DNA of 8,273 nt from Rickettsiales bacterium (GCA_028282625.1 JANQHP010000104.1:1-8273), one strand, 5' to 3'. Positions 1 to 5,487 are shown, numbered from the stretch's first letter. Notes: generated by a model from the letters alone, not told the origin. A program made the numbers and translations.

Positions 1-9
1 TGCCATATT

Positions 10-294
10 TTACCGTAAAGCACCGTTTCCAAATAGGCATCGTTGGCTTTTAAGGCGGCGTGGATAGGCTTGCTTTGCCGTGGCCTTGGTCTGGTCGGGT
101 TTGGGGTAGGCAAAACGGACCACCACCGCGTCGCGCATCTCGCGATAGATCCTTAGGTCGCGCTTATGCATGGCGGGCTTGAGGCAAGACACCTCGTCGC
201 GTAATGTTTCTATGGCGGTGCTGTCGTAGGTCATGAAGCTACGATAGGACCAAAAAAACGTGCCCGGAAGCCCCCCTGCGTTGTTTAAAAACAT
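10..294 (-). CDS. Small hypothetical ORF, possibly frameshifted near its 3' end
   Basis: I do not recognise this protein. From an ATG at 294 the frame gives 94 residues and begins 26 nt after the stop of the DUF5681-like gene on the same strand. Codon choice over positions about 90-294 looks like real coding sequence (many GAC, GCC, CGC and GTG codons; stretch containing RDLRIYREMRDAVVV). Near positions 65-90 the coding look moves to the next frame, which reads HAALKANDAYLETVLYGKIW and runs off the window at position 1. Deleting one base in the codons for KQAYPR would join the two as KQAIHAALKAN. So this is either a short gene ending at 10 or a longer gene with a frameshift or sequencing indel. 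There is no good Shine-Dalgarno sequence before either candidate ATG (294 or 234). Function unknown. Confidence 0.35.
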   Translation of the reverse strand: MFLNNAGGLPGTFFWSYRSFMTYDSTAIETLRDEVSCLKPAMHKRDLRIYREMRDAVVVRFAYPKPDQTKATAKQAYPRRLKSQRCLFGNGALR

Positions 295-320
295 GCTTTT
301 ATATGGGGGCCTTTCGCCGT

Positions 321-767
321 TTAGCGTGTGCCCTCGTTGCCATGCAAGTCCTCGTACCAGGGTGCGTCTTCTATCTTGATCTCGTTCCATTGTAACGCAA
401 ATGCGCCTGGATTTTCCTTTTTCATGCGCGCAATTTCCAATTCGATATGTGGCTGATAGCGTCCGAAGAAATGAAACATCATACCCCAATCATGCTTTGC
501 CATGGGGGTTGCCTTTTCTTTTGCCTCTTTTTTGCGTGCAGCATGCAGCGCGTCCAGCTTCTCCATGAATTTCAATACATTGCCCATCATCCGCTGGTCA
601 CCTTTGAGCGCCTCGTTCACCATGCTCTTGATCAATGCCTGGCCTTTGGTGATTTTGCGGCTGACCGCACCTTCCTTGGCATCGATCTCTTGTTCCAACT
701 CCTGAAGCAACTGCTCCAGGATGCTGGCCTCGTCGGCTTTTTCGGCCTCTTTCTTTTTGCTTGGCAT
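321..767 (-). CDS. DUF5681-like protein (148 aa)
   Basis: The protein is a highly charged, mostly helical 148 residues. Residues about 14-70 contain a segment rich in Glu and Leu, followed by a stretch with VSRKITKGQALIKSMVNEAL and KGDQRMMGNVLKFMEKL. This resembles, from memory, the C-terminal half of DUF5681 proteins (pattern: basic ITK.eAli..lvn.AlkGD.ra...ll). The N-terminal Gly/Pro-rich GxPKGS part usual in that family is absent, so this is a short or divergent member. The molecular role of the family is unknown; members are common in alphaproteobacterial genomes and phage-like regions, often near DNA methyltransferases. The start ATG at 767 has only a weak AGAG upstream. A 7-bp hairpin lies just before it (777-796). 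The C-terminal 60 residues are a second region with FFGRYQPHIELEIARMKKEN and no family I can name. Confidence 0.7.
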   Translation of the reverse strand: MPSKKKEAEKADEASILEQLLQELEQEIDAKEGAVSRKITKGQALIKSMVNEALKGDQRMMGNVLKFMEKLDALHAARKKEAKEKATPMAKHDWGMMFHFFGRYQPHIELEIARMKKENPGAFALQWNEIKIEDAPWYEDLHGNEGTR

Positions 768-776
768 GTTTTCTCT

Positions 777-796
777 GCCTCATTTTGATATGAGGC
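777..796. other. Hairpin (7-bp stem) upstream of the DUF5681-like gene
   Basis: GCCTCAT (777-783) and ATGAGGC (790-796) are perfect inverted repeats around a 6-nt loop. The hairpin lies 10 nt before the start codon of the DUF5681-like gene on the minus strand and 27 nt past the stop of the next minus-strand gene. There is no T-run on either side, so it is not a convincing intrinsic terminator. An operator or an mRNA 5' structure is possible; this is inference. Confidence 0.35.
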
Positions 797-819
797 TCTT
801 ATGTTAGGTGCAGATGCTC

Positions 820-849
820 CCTTCAGGAAGGCATTTTAACGGCTTTTTC
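820..849 (+). repeat. 30-bp direct repeat, left copy
   Basis: Positions 820-849 match 2333-2362 at 29 of 30 positions (mismatch T834/C2347), in the same orientation, 1513 bp apart. On the minus strand each copy encodes the same C-terminal peptide: KAVKMPS-stop here and KAVKVPS-stop in the methyltransferase remnant. The two copies bound the segment holding the phage-type gene and alkB. Confidence 0.9.
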
Positions 850-1590
850 CGACCTATATTTCTTTGTAGAGCCGTGCATCACCATGGCGATGTTTTTAGC
901 CGCAACCGATGAGCCTCCGCATAAGCCGCAATTGGAACAGGTCGTCACCCTACCACCTTCTTTAGAACCCGGGCAGAGTATCTCTTCTTCCGTGATCACC
1001 TCATCCACATGATCAATGGTACGAAATGTACGCACCCCTTTTGCCCAGGCATCTCTGGCCTCTGCTTCTGAGTCCGCAGAATACATATATGCCTCTGGAT
1101 GAAAATCTGCCGTTTGAATGCCGGATTGATGGCTGTAGGCATTATAAAGCTTGGCCTGTGAAATCAAGCTTTCCCAAATAGTGAAAGGTACCGCCGCTGG
1201 GTCGCCGTAAGAACCAACACGTATCTTTTTATCCTGGCCCAACTGACGCAGCAACGCAGGCTCCCCTATTGCGGTATATCTGTTGTTCTTAAAAGCCTTC
1301 CAAACGCTCAGCGGATCACGCCAAACAATGACGTAACACCCTCGATTTTTAGCCGTTTTGGCCTTAGGGTTCTCCGTTATAGTGCCCTTTAAGGGGCAAT
1401 GGCCACAGATAGAATAATCCTCACCTGTCTTGTTTGCTGTGACCGGATCAATATCGGAGCGCAAGATATAGGTTTGCATCATATTGCCGGTTTTTTTGTT
1501 CTGTGAATGTGGTAATGCAATCACAACAATGGGTTTGCCATCCAATAGAGATGGCCCATTATAAATAATATATCCCCTTGCCTTGGACAA
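823..1590 (-). CDS. Cysteine-rich phage-type protein of unknown function (255 aa)
   Basis: The N-terminus reads GYIIYNGPSLLDGKPIVVIA. This, together with KTGNMMQTYILRSDIDPV and RVGSYGDPAAVP, resembles proteins I recall from phages and integrated elements (DUF7227-type, family name uncertain). Two cysteine groups stand out: C62-x2-C65 with C85, and C206 followed by C218-x2-C221-x2-C224. Such groups suggest a bound metal or Fe-S cluster, but no function can be assigned. The start is a TTG at 1588-1590: an in-frame TGA lies 6 nt upstream, and GAGGG at 1597-1601 gives a Shine-Dalgarno with 6-nt spacing. The final residues KAVKMPS are shared with the nearby methyltransferase remnant and lie in the 30-bp direct repeat, so the natural C-terminus may have been replaced. 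It is divergently oriented from alkB. Confidence 0.65.
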   Translation of the reverse strand: MSKARGYIIYNGPSLLDGKPIVVIALPHSQNKKTGNMMQTYILRSDIDPVTANKTGEDYSICGHCPLKGTITENPKAKTAKNRGCYVIVWRDPLSVWKAFKNNRYTAIGEPALLRQLGQDKKIRVGSYGDPAAVPFTIWESLISQAKLYNAYSHQSGIQTADFHPEAYMYSADSEAEARDAWAKGVRTFRTIDHVDEVITEEEILCPGSKEGGRVTTCSNCGLCGGSSVAAKNIAMVMHGSTKKYRSEKAVKMPS

Positions 1591-1632
1591 ACATCACCCT
1601 CGCAGTAGAGCAATCTATACGTGTATATGCAA

Positions 1633-1662
1633 TTATTCTCCACATGTTCCAAGTTGAGTCAA
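1633..1662 (-). promoter_or_regulatory. Candidate promoter for the cysteine-rich phage-type gene
   Basis: On the minus strand TTGACT (plus 1657-1662) is followed after 18 nt by GAATAA (plus 1633-1638). This would start a transcript about 35 nt before the TTG start at 1590. The -35 is good and the -10 is weak. An alternative -10 is the TATACA a little downstream. Confidence 0.35.
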
Positions 1663-1696
1663 TGGGGATGTTTTTCTCCATAAAATGATTTTGTTT

Positions 1697-1704
1697 GCTA
1701 TACA
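1697..1704 (+). promoter_or_regulatory. Extended -10 promoter element for alkB
   Basis: GC followed by TATACA (1699-1704), preceded by T at 1696, forms a TG-N-TATACA extended -10 box. Its end is 6 nt before the alkB ATG, so the expected transcription start falls at or next to the A of the start codon. No good -35 hexamer lies 16-18 nt upstream, as is common for extended -10 promoters. Confidence 0.4.
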
Positions 1705-1710
1705 TAGCCT

Positions 1711-2352
1711 ATGAACCATACGCTTTTTGTCGACGAAAAACGTACCATTCAGATTACCTCCGGCGCGGTATTGCTGGAAGGGTATGCGTTGAATGATGCT
1801 GCAGAGATATTGGCTGCCGTACAGCAGATTGAAGCAGCCGCACCCTTCCGGCGCATGCTCACGCCGAATGGCCGTTACATGTCCGTTGCCATCACAAGTT
1901 GCGGCAACATGGGGTGGGTGTCCGATAGATCCGGCTACCGGTATCAAGCAACCGACCCTGAAACCGGCAAGCCATGGCCACAAATGCCAGCGATACTTTT
2001 AGACATAGGTGGGCAAGCAGCGAGTAAAGCCGGTTATGACGGATTCACTCCGGATGTCTGCATCATCAACCGCTACGAACCGGGCACCAAACTTTCCCTG
2101 CACTGTGATGGTGATGAAAAGAATTTTAGCCATCCAATCGTTTCAGTTTCCTTAGGCCTGTGCGCAACCTTCTTGTTTGGTGGCATGGAACGCCAAAACA
2201 AAGCCAAAAAGATCTTGCTCCATCACGGTGATGTTTTCGTCTTCGGTGGTGAATCCCGCCTTGTCTATCATGGCGTTGCGCCGTTGAAAGATGGCGAGCA
2301 TCCACTTCTGGGCAGACGACGTATCAATCTCACCTTCAGGAAGGCACTTTAA
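1711..2352 (+). CDS. alkB: Alpha-ketoglutarate-dependent dioxygenase AlkB
   Basis: AlkB is an Fe(II)/2-oxoglutarate dioxygenase that directly reverses N1-methyladenine and N3-methylcytosine (and etheno adducts) in DNA and RNA. The 213-residue protein is collinear with E. coli AlkB. It shares the N-terminal nucleotide-recognition lid (MSVAITSCGNMGW, residues 57-69), the iron ligands H131 and D133 in LSLHCDGDE, H187 in LVYHGV, and the 2-oxoglutarate-binding R204 and R210 in RRINLTFR. The PIVSVSLGL strand (142-150) and HHGDVFVFGGESR (171-183) are also typical. The protein therefore looks complete and active. The ATG at 1711 is the first possible start, because TAG at 1705-1707 is in frame just upstream. 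No Shine-Dalgarno is present and an extended -10 box ends 6 nt before it, so the message may be leaderless. It is divergent from the phage-type gene, and its last codons lie in the 30-bp repeat. It probably arrived as accessory cargo; no Ada gene or site is visible. Confidence 0.96.
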   Translation: MNHTLFVDEKRTIQITSGAVLLEGYALNDAAEILAAVQQIEAAAPFRRMLTPNGRYMSVAITSCGNMGWVSDRSGYRYQATDPETGKPWPQMPAILLDIGGQAASKAGYDGFTPDVCIINRYEPGTKLSLHCDGDEKNFSHPIVSVSLGLCATFLFGGMERQNKAKKILLHHGDVFVFGGESRLVYHGVAPLKDGEHPLLGRRRINLTFRKAL

Positions 2353-2362
2353 CGGCTTTTTC
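2333..2362 (+). repeat. 30-bp direct repeat, right copy
   Basis: This matches 820-849 at 29 of 30 positions. It contains the last codons and stop of alkB on the plus strand and the last codons and stop of the methyltransferase remnant on the minus strand. Confidence 0.9.
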
Positions 2363-2527
2363 ACCGGTGAATTTCTCCCAGCGATAAATCGCTGCGTTGA
2401 CGAATTTAGATTCGTATTCGATGGCATAGGTGCATCGCCCCGTTTTCTCGGCTGCAATCATCAGACCAATATCGCTGGTGGAAAATCCAGCGATAATGTG
2501 TTCATAATTTTCTCGTTTTTGGACCAT
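2336..2527 (-). pseudogene. C-terminal remnant of a DNA methyltransferase
   Basis: The 63-residue frame contains LMIAAEKTGRCTYAIEYE, then SKFVNAAIYRWEKFTGEKAV. This matches the C-terminal end of N4-cytosine/N6-adenine DNA methyltransferases, where the usual pattern is GSG(S/T)TLIAAEKTGR.cyaiEldpkYvdvaI.RW..fTG..A. In that family the S-adenosylmethionine-binding DPFxGSGT motif comes just before. Here the corresponding residues read AGFSTSDIG, so the motif is degraded. The catalytic (D/N/S)PPY motif and everything upstream are missing: the frame opens at a TAG (2567-2569) about 25 bp before the tRNA gene. It is therefore an inactive fragment, probably cut at the edge of an integrated element. 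Its stop codon overlaps the 3' end of alkB antiparallel, within the 30-bp direct repeat. Confidence 0.7.
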
Positions 2528-2594
2528 TAAAAGCCCTTGCGGGAAAGTCCGGAAGGGGTTCTGATCCTATGTATAGGGAGAATGGCCGATAAAA

Positions 2595-2670
2595 TGGCTC
2601 CGCGGACAGGACTCGAACCTGTGACCAAGAGATTAACAGTCTCCTGCTCTACCAACTGAGCTACCGCGGA
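2595..2670 (-). tRNA. tRNA-Asn (anticodon GTT)
   Basis: The minus strand folds as a full cloverleaf. The 5' acceptor arm TCCGCGG pairs with CCGCGGA, followed by discriminator G and an encoded CCA (plus 2595-2597). The D arm carries AGCTCAGTTGGTAGAGC and the T arm holds GGTTCGAGTCC. The anticodon loop is CTGTTAA with GTT at plus 2635-2637, which reads AAC and AAT as asparagine. The gene's 3' end faces the accessory-looking segment, and tRNA 3' ends are favourite integration sites for phages and islands. The other neighbour is the divergent ialB-family gene. Confidence 0.97.
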
Positions 2671-2688
2671 GCAGCGAAGCAGCAGGCG

Positions 2689-2720
2689 CTTATAACTAAC
2701 GGAAAGCACGATCAGTGCAA
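2689..2720 (-). promoter_or_regulatory. Candidate promoter of tRNA-Asn
   Basis: On the minus strand TTGCAC (plus 2715-2720) is followed by TATAAG (plus 2689-2694), ending 18 nt before the tRNA 5' end. The spacer of 20 nt (19 if TTATAA is used) is longer than optimal, so this is a modest candidate. The remaining sequence between the tRNA and ialB (to 2927) shows no gene. A TTGACT at 2848-2853 could be a -35 for ialB but lacks a clear -10. Confidence 0.35.
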
Positions 2721-2927
2721 GTAAAAATTCACGAAGTGCGACACGCTCCTGCGGCGCGAGCGATAGGAAAGCGACAGGTGGCTTGTTTTTTTCATATGTT
2801 TCATGGATGGTGCCGCGCCGTTTTATCCGCAACACCACCCTTTTTTCTTGACTTTGCAAGCGTGTGATTCATCATGTGCCACAGACTATTTTGAACGTGA
2901 AAAACCACTCAAAAGGAGCCTTGGATC

Positions 2928-3449
2928 ATGCGTGCAAGATTTTGCCTTTGTTTCTTACTTCTCTGCGCGGTCGCCCACACGCTGGCCCCATGGGGCGGGC
3001 ATGCGCAAACGCTGGATAGTGAGTTTAAAGATTGGGCGGTGTTCAGCCTGCAGCAGGACGGGCAGAAAGTGTGTTACATGACCAGTGCGACGACCAGAGA
3101 GTCGGGTAATTACAAGCGTCGCGGCAAGCCTTATCTGCTGGTGACCTATCGTGGCAGGGAAATTGCCGAGGTGAGTGTTTCCTCGGGTTATCCTTACAAA
3201 ACAGGGAGTAAGGTGACGCTTAAAGTGGACGGACGTACCAATTTTCAGCTTTTTACCACCGATGAAACGCCTAAAATTGCCTGGGCCAAGGATAGTGCGG
3301 AAGATGCCTCGATTATTCAGCGCTTTATCAAAGGCAATCGGGTGACGGCCAAGGGTTATTCCAAACTTGGGACCTACTCCCTGGATACCTATTCCCTGCT
3401 TGGTTTTACCAAAGCATATAACCGCATGAAGACGCTCTGTAAGGGCTAA
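2928..3449 (+). CDS. Invasion-associated locus B (IalB) family exported protein
   Basis: This is a 173-residue protein with a signal peptide (basic MRAR, hydrophobic core to about residue 20, likely cleavage after GGHA near residue 26) followed by an IalB-type domain. Typical features are FKDWAVFSLQQDGQKVCYM at the start of the mature chain, RGKPYLLVTYR, the glycine-rich SSGYPYKTGSKVTLKVDG strand pair, and the C-terminal half ending in an S/T-rich segment and a Cys. C49 and C171 are the only mature cysteines and could form a disulphide. The family is widespread in Alphaproteobacteria and is periplasmic or envelope-associated. In Bartonella it is linked to erythrocyte invasion, but in free-living species its role is unknown, so a virulence function should not be assumed. 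The ATG at 2928 has an AAGGAG (2913-2918) with 9-nt spacing. It lies 27 nt upstream of tsaB and could be cotranscribed with it. Confidence 0.85.
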   Translation: MRARFCLCFLLLCAVAHTLAPWGGHAQTLDSEFKDWAVFSLQQDGQKVCYMTSATTRESGNYKRRGKPYLLVTYRGREIAEVSVSSGYPYKTGSKVTLKVDGRTNFQLFTTDETPKIAWAKDSAEDASIIQRFIKGNRVTAKGYSKLGTYSLDTYSLLGFTKAYNRMKTLCKG

Positions 3450-3476
3450 TTGCGTTAAGCGTTTATGGGACGGCCC

Positions 3477-4205
3477 ATGCGTCTGCTTGCGATGGATACG
3501 GCGTGGGGTGCCAGTTCTGCCGCCCTGATGGAGGATGGCACGCTGACCCACCATTTTATGGATCCAGCAACCCAGCAACAGGCGACCGGCCTGGTGCCGG
3601 CTATTGCAGATATGTTGGACGCAGCAGAGCAAAGGCTTGAGGCAATTGATGTGCTTGCCTGCACGGTAGGGCCTGGTAGCTTCACCGGGTTGCGGATTGG
3701 TATGGCGGCCGCACAAGGCATGGCGCTTGCCACCGATGCTCCGTTGCTTGGTGTGAGCACATTGGAATGTGTGGCACATGCTGTATTGGCGCAGCATCCT
3801 GAGATAGACCACGTGTTGGTGGTGCTGGATGCCCGGAGGAAGCAATATTATACCGAGCGCTTTACGCGAGCCGATGCAGAGGCGGTGCCTTATATGGCTT
3901 CTGGGGCGCGCCTCATAGCACATGCGGATATAGAAGGCTGGATTGCGGCGCAATGTGATTCTGGTCAGGCGGAGGAGGCGACTATGCTTGCAGGCAATGC
4001 ACCGCAGGTAGCGGCCATGCAAGAGGATACTGCTCTGGCGTATAAGCCGATTACGCCTTCTGCGTTACATTGCGCGGAGGTGGCGCGCTGCTATCTTGCG
4101 ACGCCGCAGGCAAGCTGGCCGGTTTTTGCGCCGTGTTATGTACGTGCGCCGGACGCGGTGCCGGCGGGGCCGGCTGCGATTGATCTGGATCGCTCGCACG
4201 GGTGA
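3477..4205 (+). CDS. tsaB: tRNA threonylcarbamoyladenosine biosynthesis protein TsaB
   Basis: TsaB is the ASKHA-fold scaffold partner of TsaD in making the essential t6A37 modification of ANN-decoding tRNAs (including tRNA-Asn). The 242 residues begin MRLLAMDTAWGASSAALMED, the family's N-terminal phosphate-1-like strand. They carry the hallmark VGPGSFTGLRIGMAAAQGMA at residues 64-83, then PLLGVSTLE and a central VLVVLDARRKQYYTERF. The C-terminal part (PITPSALHCAEVARCYL) is also typical. I prefer the ATG at 3477: the family normally starts right before this strand, and GGGA at 3467-3470 provides a Shine-Dalgarno. An ATG at 3465 would add four residues (MGRP). The stop codon overlaps the start of rimI (TGATG), implying translational coupling. 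The tsaB-rimI order is common in Alphaproteobacteria. Confidence 0.95.
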   Translation: MRLLAMDTAWGASSAALMEDGTLTHHFMDPATQQQATGLVPAIADMLDAAEQRLEAIDVLACTVGPGSFTGLRIGMAAAQGMALATDAPLLGVSTLECVAHAVLAQHPEIDHVLVVLDARRKQYYTERFTRADAEAVPYMASGARLIAHADIEGWIAAQCDSGQAEEATMLAGNAPQVAAMQEDTALAYKPITPSALHCAEVARCYLATPQASWPVFAPCYVRAPDAVPAGPAAIDLDRSHG

Positions 4206-4690
4206 TGCCTTCCCGTTTGATGGATGCTGCGACGCATCAGGCAGAAGCGTTGGCCGCACTTCATGCGGAGCATCACTACGAAGCCAGCACGCCTTGGAGT
4301 GCGACGAGTATTGCGACATTGCTGGCGTCAGAACATGGGTATGGCTGGGTGGTGGAAGGTGCTGGGGGCGCGGAGTGTGTGGCGATGCTTCTGGCGCGTA
4401 TCGTGCATCCCACGCAAGCAGAAATGTTGGAGCTTTGCGTGGCGGAAACCCACCGCAGGCAAGGGATCGCCTCAAGGTTGCTCTTGCACGCTGAAGCGGC
4501 ACTGGCGGCAACGGGAGTAGAGCATCTGGTGCTGGAAGTTTCCGCGGCAAACGAAGCGGCAATACACTGTTATGCCAAGCAGGGATTTGCATGCACGGGC
4601 AGAAGAAAGGGGTATTACCGGGCGGCGACTTCAGAAGATGCTGCCGATGCGCTCCTTATGGCAAAGGAATGCCGCTTGCGCGCAAGGTGA
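4205..4690 (+). CDS. rimI: Ribosomal-protein-alanine N-acetyltransferase RimI (GNAT family)
   Basis: This is a GNAT-fold acetyltransferase of 161 residues that uses acetyl-CoA to acetylate protein N-termini (S18 in E. coli; substrates vary). Motif A is clear: LELCVAETHRRQGIASRLLL at residues 75-94, with the acetyl-CoA pyrophosphate loop RRQGIA (84-89). Motif B follows as HLVLEVSAANEAAIHCYAKQ plus GF, containing E111 and N116, then the TGRRKGYYR region matching the RimI-typical RR.YY. The N-terminus has HYEASTPWS, matching the family's F..pWs motif. ATG 4205 overlaps the tsaB stop by one base; a GTG at 4202 is a possible alternative start. The 3' end overlaps the convergent OmpA-like gene by 35 bp, with no terminator between them. 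Confidence 0.92.
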   Translation: MPSRLMDAATHQAEALAALHAEHHYEASTPWSATSIATLLASEHGYGWVVEGAGGAECVAMLLARIVHPTQAEMLELCVAETHRRQGIASRLLLHAEAALAATGVEHLVLEVSAANEAAIHCYAKQGFACTGRRKGYYRAATSEDAADALLMAKECRLRAR

Positions 4691-5210
4691 TATCGATACG
4701 GTCTTTGGGCGCATGCGCGGCTGCCTCGCCTAGCGCTTGCACATGCAGGCGCGTTTTGGCAATGCCGGTACCGGTCAAATACGATCGTGCAAACAAGGCC
4801 CGCTGCAGTGCCAAACGCCTTGCGCCGCCATAGGGTCCATGCTGCAAGGTGGCATAGCTTTGCAAGGTGGCGTGCAGGGTGAGGTCTTTCTTGAGTGCTG
4901 CTGCGACTTCACCCAGGGTGGCTTTGGCCGAGTCAGAAAGCTCGTGCTCGCCTTTTTGAAATACGAGCTGGAAGGTGTCATAGGCACGAATGGGTGTTGG
5001 GGCACGCTTCTTTTTGGGCGTTTGCCACGGCAAGCCTTCGGCGGCTTCATCCACCTCACGGTGGGGTGCTTCGGTGGGTGTGCTGACATGCGATTCCAGA
5101 TGCGTGGCGGTTTCCGCGTTAGATGCCTCTTCTGCGGCGGCGTGGGAAGCGGTGAGGCAGGCTGCAATGGTGCCAAGCAGGATAGACCAGCGGTGCCACG
5201 GGCGGGTCAT
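4656..5210 (-). CDS. OmpA-family envelope protein (possible lipoprotein)
   Basis: This 184-residue exported protein starts MTRPWHRWSILLGTIAACLT. The hydrophobic segment ends in IAAC (15-18), which fits a lipobox with Cys18 as the lipidated residue; signal peptidase I cleavage after SHA is the alternative. A low-complexity linker (about 25-75) ends with a basic KKKR. It is followed by an OmpA-like peptidoglycan-binding domain: FQLVFQKGEHELSDSAKATL (80-99), then GARRLALQRALFARSYLTGT and GIAKTRL (129-154). The latter corresponds to the family's LS..RA..v..yL...Gi..RL helix. The acidic and arginine contacts are only partly canonical, so binding is likely but unproven. It is the third gene of an efp-suhB-ompA operon. 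Its original ribosome-binding site has been separated from it by a MITE-like insertion whose end abuts the ATG. The reading frame stays open upstream through the element, but the signal peptide fixes the start at 5210. Confidence 0.75.
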   Translation of the reverse strand: MTRPWHRWSILLGTIAACLTASHAAAEEASNAETATHLESHVSTPTEAPHREVDEAAEGLPWQTPKKKRAPTPIRAYDTFQLVFQKGEHELSDSAKATLGEVAAALKKDLTLHATLQSYATLQHGPYGGARRLALQRALFARSYLTGTGIAKTRLHVQALGEAAAHAPKDRIDITLRASGIPLP

Positions 5211-5487
5211 CCTAGACACTGTTGTTACATAGGAAATTATTTTGTTGCTGACTACAATCGCTATCCACTGCGTCCTTATGCTTGACCATAGGCGCACGAT
5301 GCGCTGCGCATCAATCCTTGTGGATAGCGATGTTAGTCGCAACCCGAAGGGCCATGGTTGATTTTGCCTAATAACGGCGAACATGTTCTCCAAAGATGCA
5401 CCCACATCTCTGTCGAAAATCTTCTTGTTCTTAAACAAAATCAAACACATGGCAAAATATTCTCCTATTGAACAACAGTGTCTAGGA
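5210..5487. mobile_element. MITE-like element with 35-bp terminal inverted repeats, TA target duplication
   Basis: Positions 5210-5244 and the complement of 5453-5487 match at 31 of 35 positions, with the outer 17 (TCCTAGACACTGTTGTT) identical. If TA is the duplicated target (5213-5214 and 5483-5484, within CTAG at both ends), the element proper is 5215-5482, 268 bp. TA duplication with CTAG preference is known for IS630/Tc1-mariner-type transposases, and some IS5-group elements behave similarly. No transposase or intact ORF of its own is present, so it is a non-autonomous derivative. The centre carries a second long hairpin. It lies exactly between suhB and the OmpA-like gene, supplying the suhB stop (TAG in CTAG) and the sequence just before the OmpA-like ATG. 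Confidence 0.8.
5244..5343. repeat. Long internal hairpin of the MITE-like element
   Basis: The arm 5250-5268 pairs with 5320-5338 (17 of 19 positions), and GTTGC/GCAAC extends the stem outward past a one-base bulge (5244-5248 and 5339-5343). The 51-nt interior includes a perfect 7-bp palindrome around one base, GATGCGC-T-GCGCATC (5298-5312). As RNA in either direction this would form a stable stem in the suhB-ompA message. Confidence 0.75.

Noticed and set aside
301..489. Extension of the small minus-strand ORF up to position 489
   Set aside because: That part overlaps the DUF5681-like gene in another frame, which is the better coding candidate.
1646..1660. GTTC-N7-AGTC as a possible alphaproteobacterial LexA box between the divergent genes
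   Set aside because: The second half-site differs from GTTC at two of four bases, so it is not a credible LexA site.
2541..2557. GGGAAAGTCCGGAAGG resembling a conserved piece of RNase P RNA
   Set aside because: The match is one short segment; the rest of RNase P RNA is absent around it.
2955..4022. Minus-strand open frame of 355 codons opposite ialB and tsaB
   Set aside because: It is antisense to two well-identified genes, has a His/Arg/Cys-rich composition typical of shadow frames, and has no family features.
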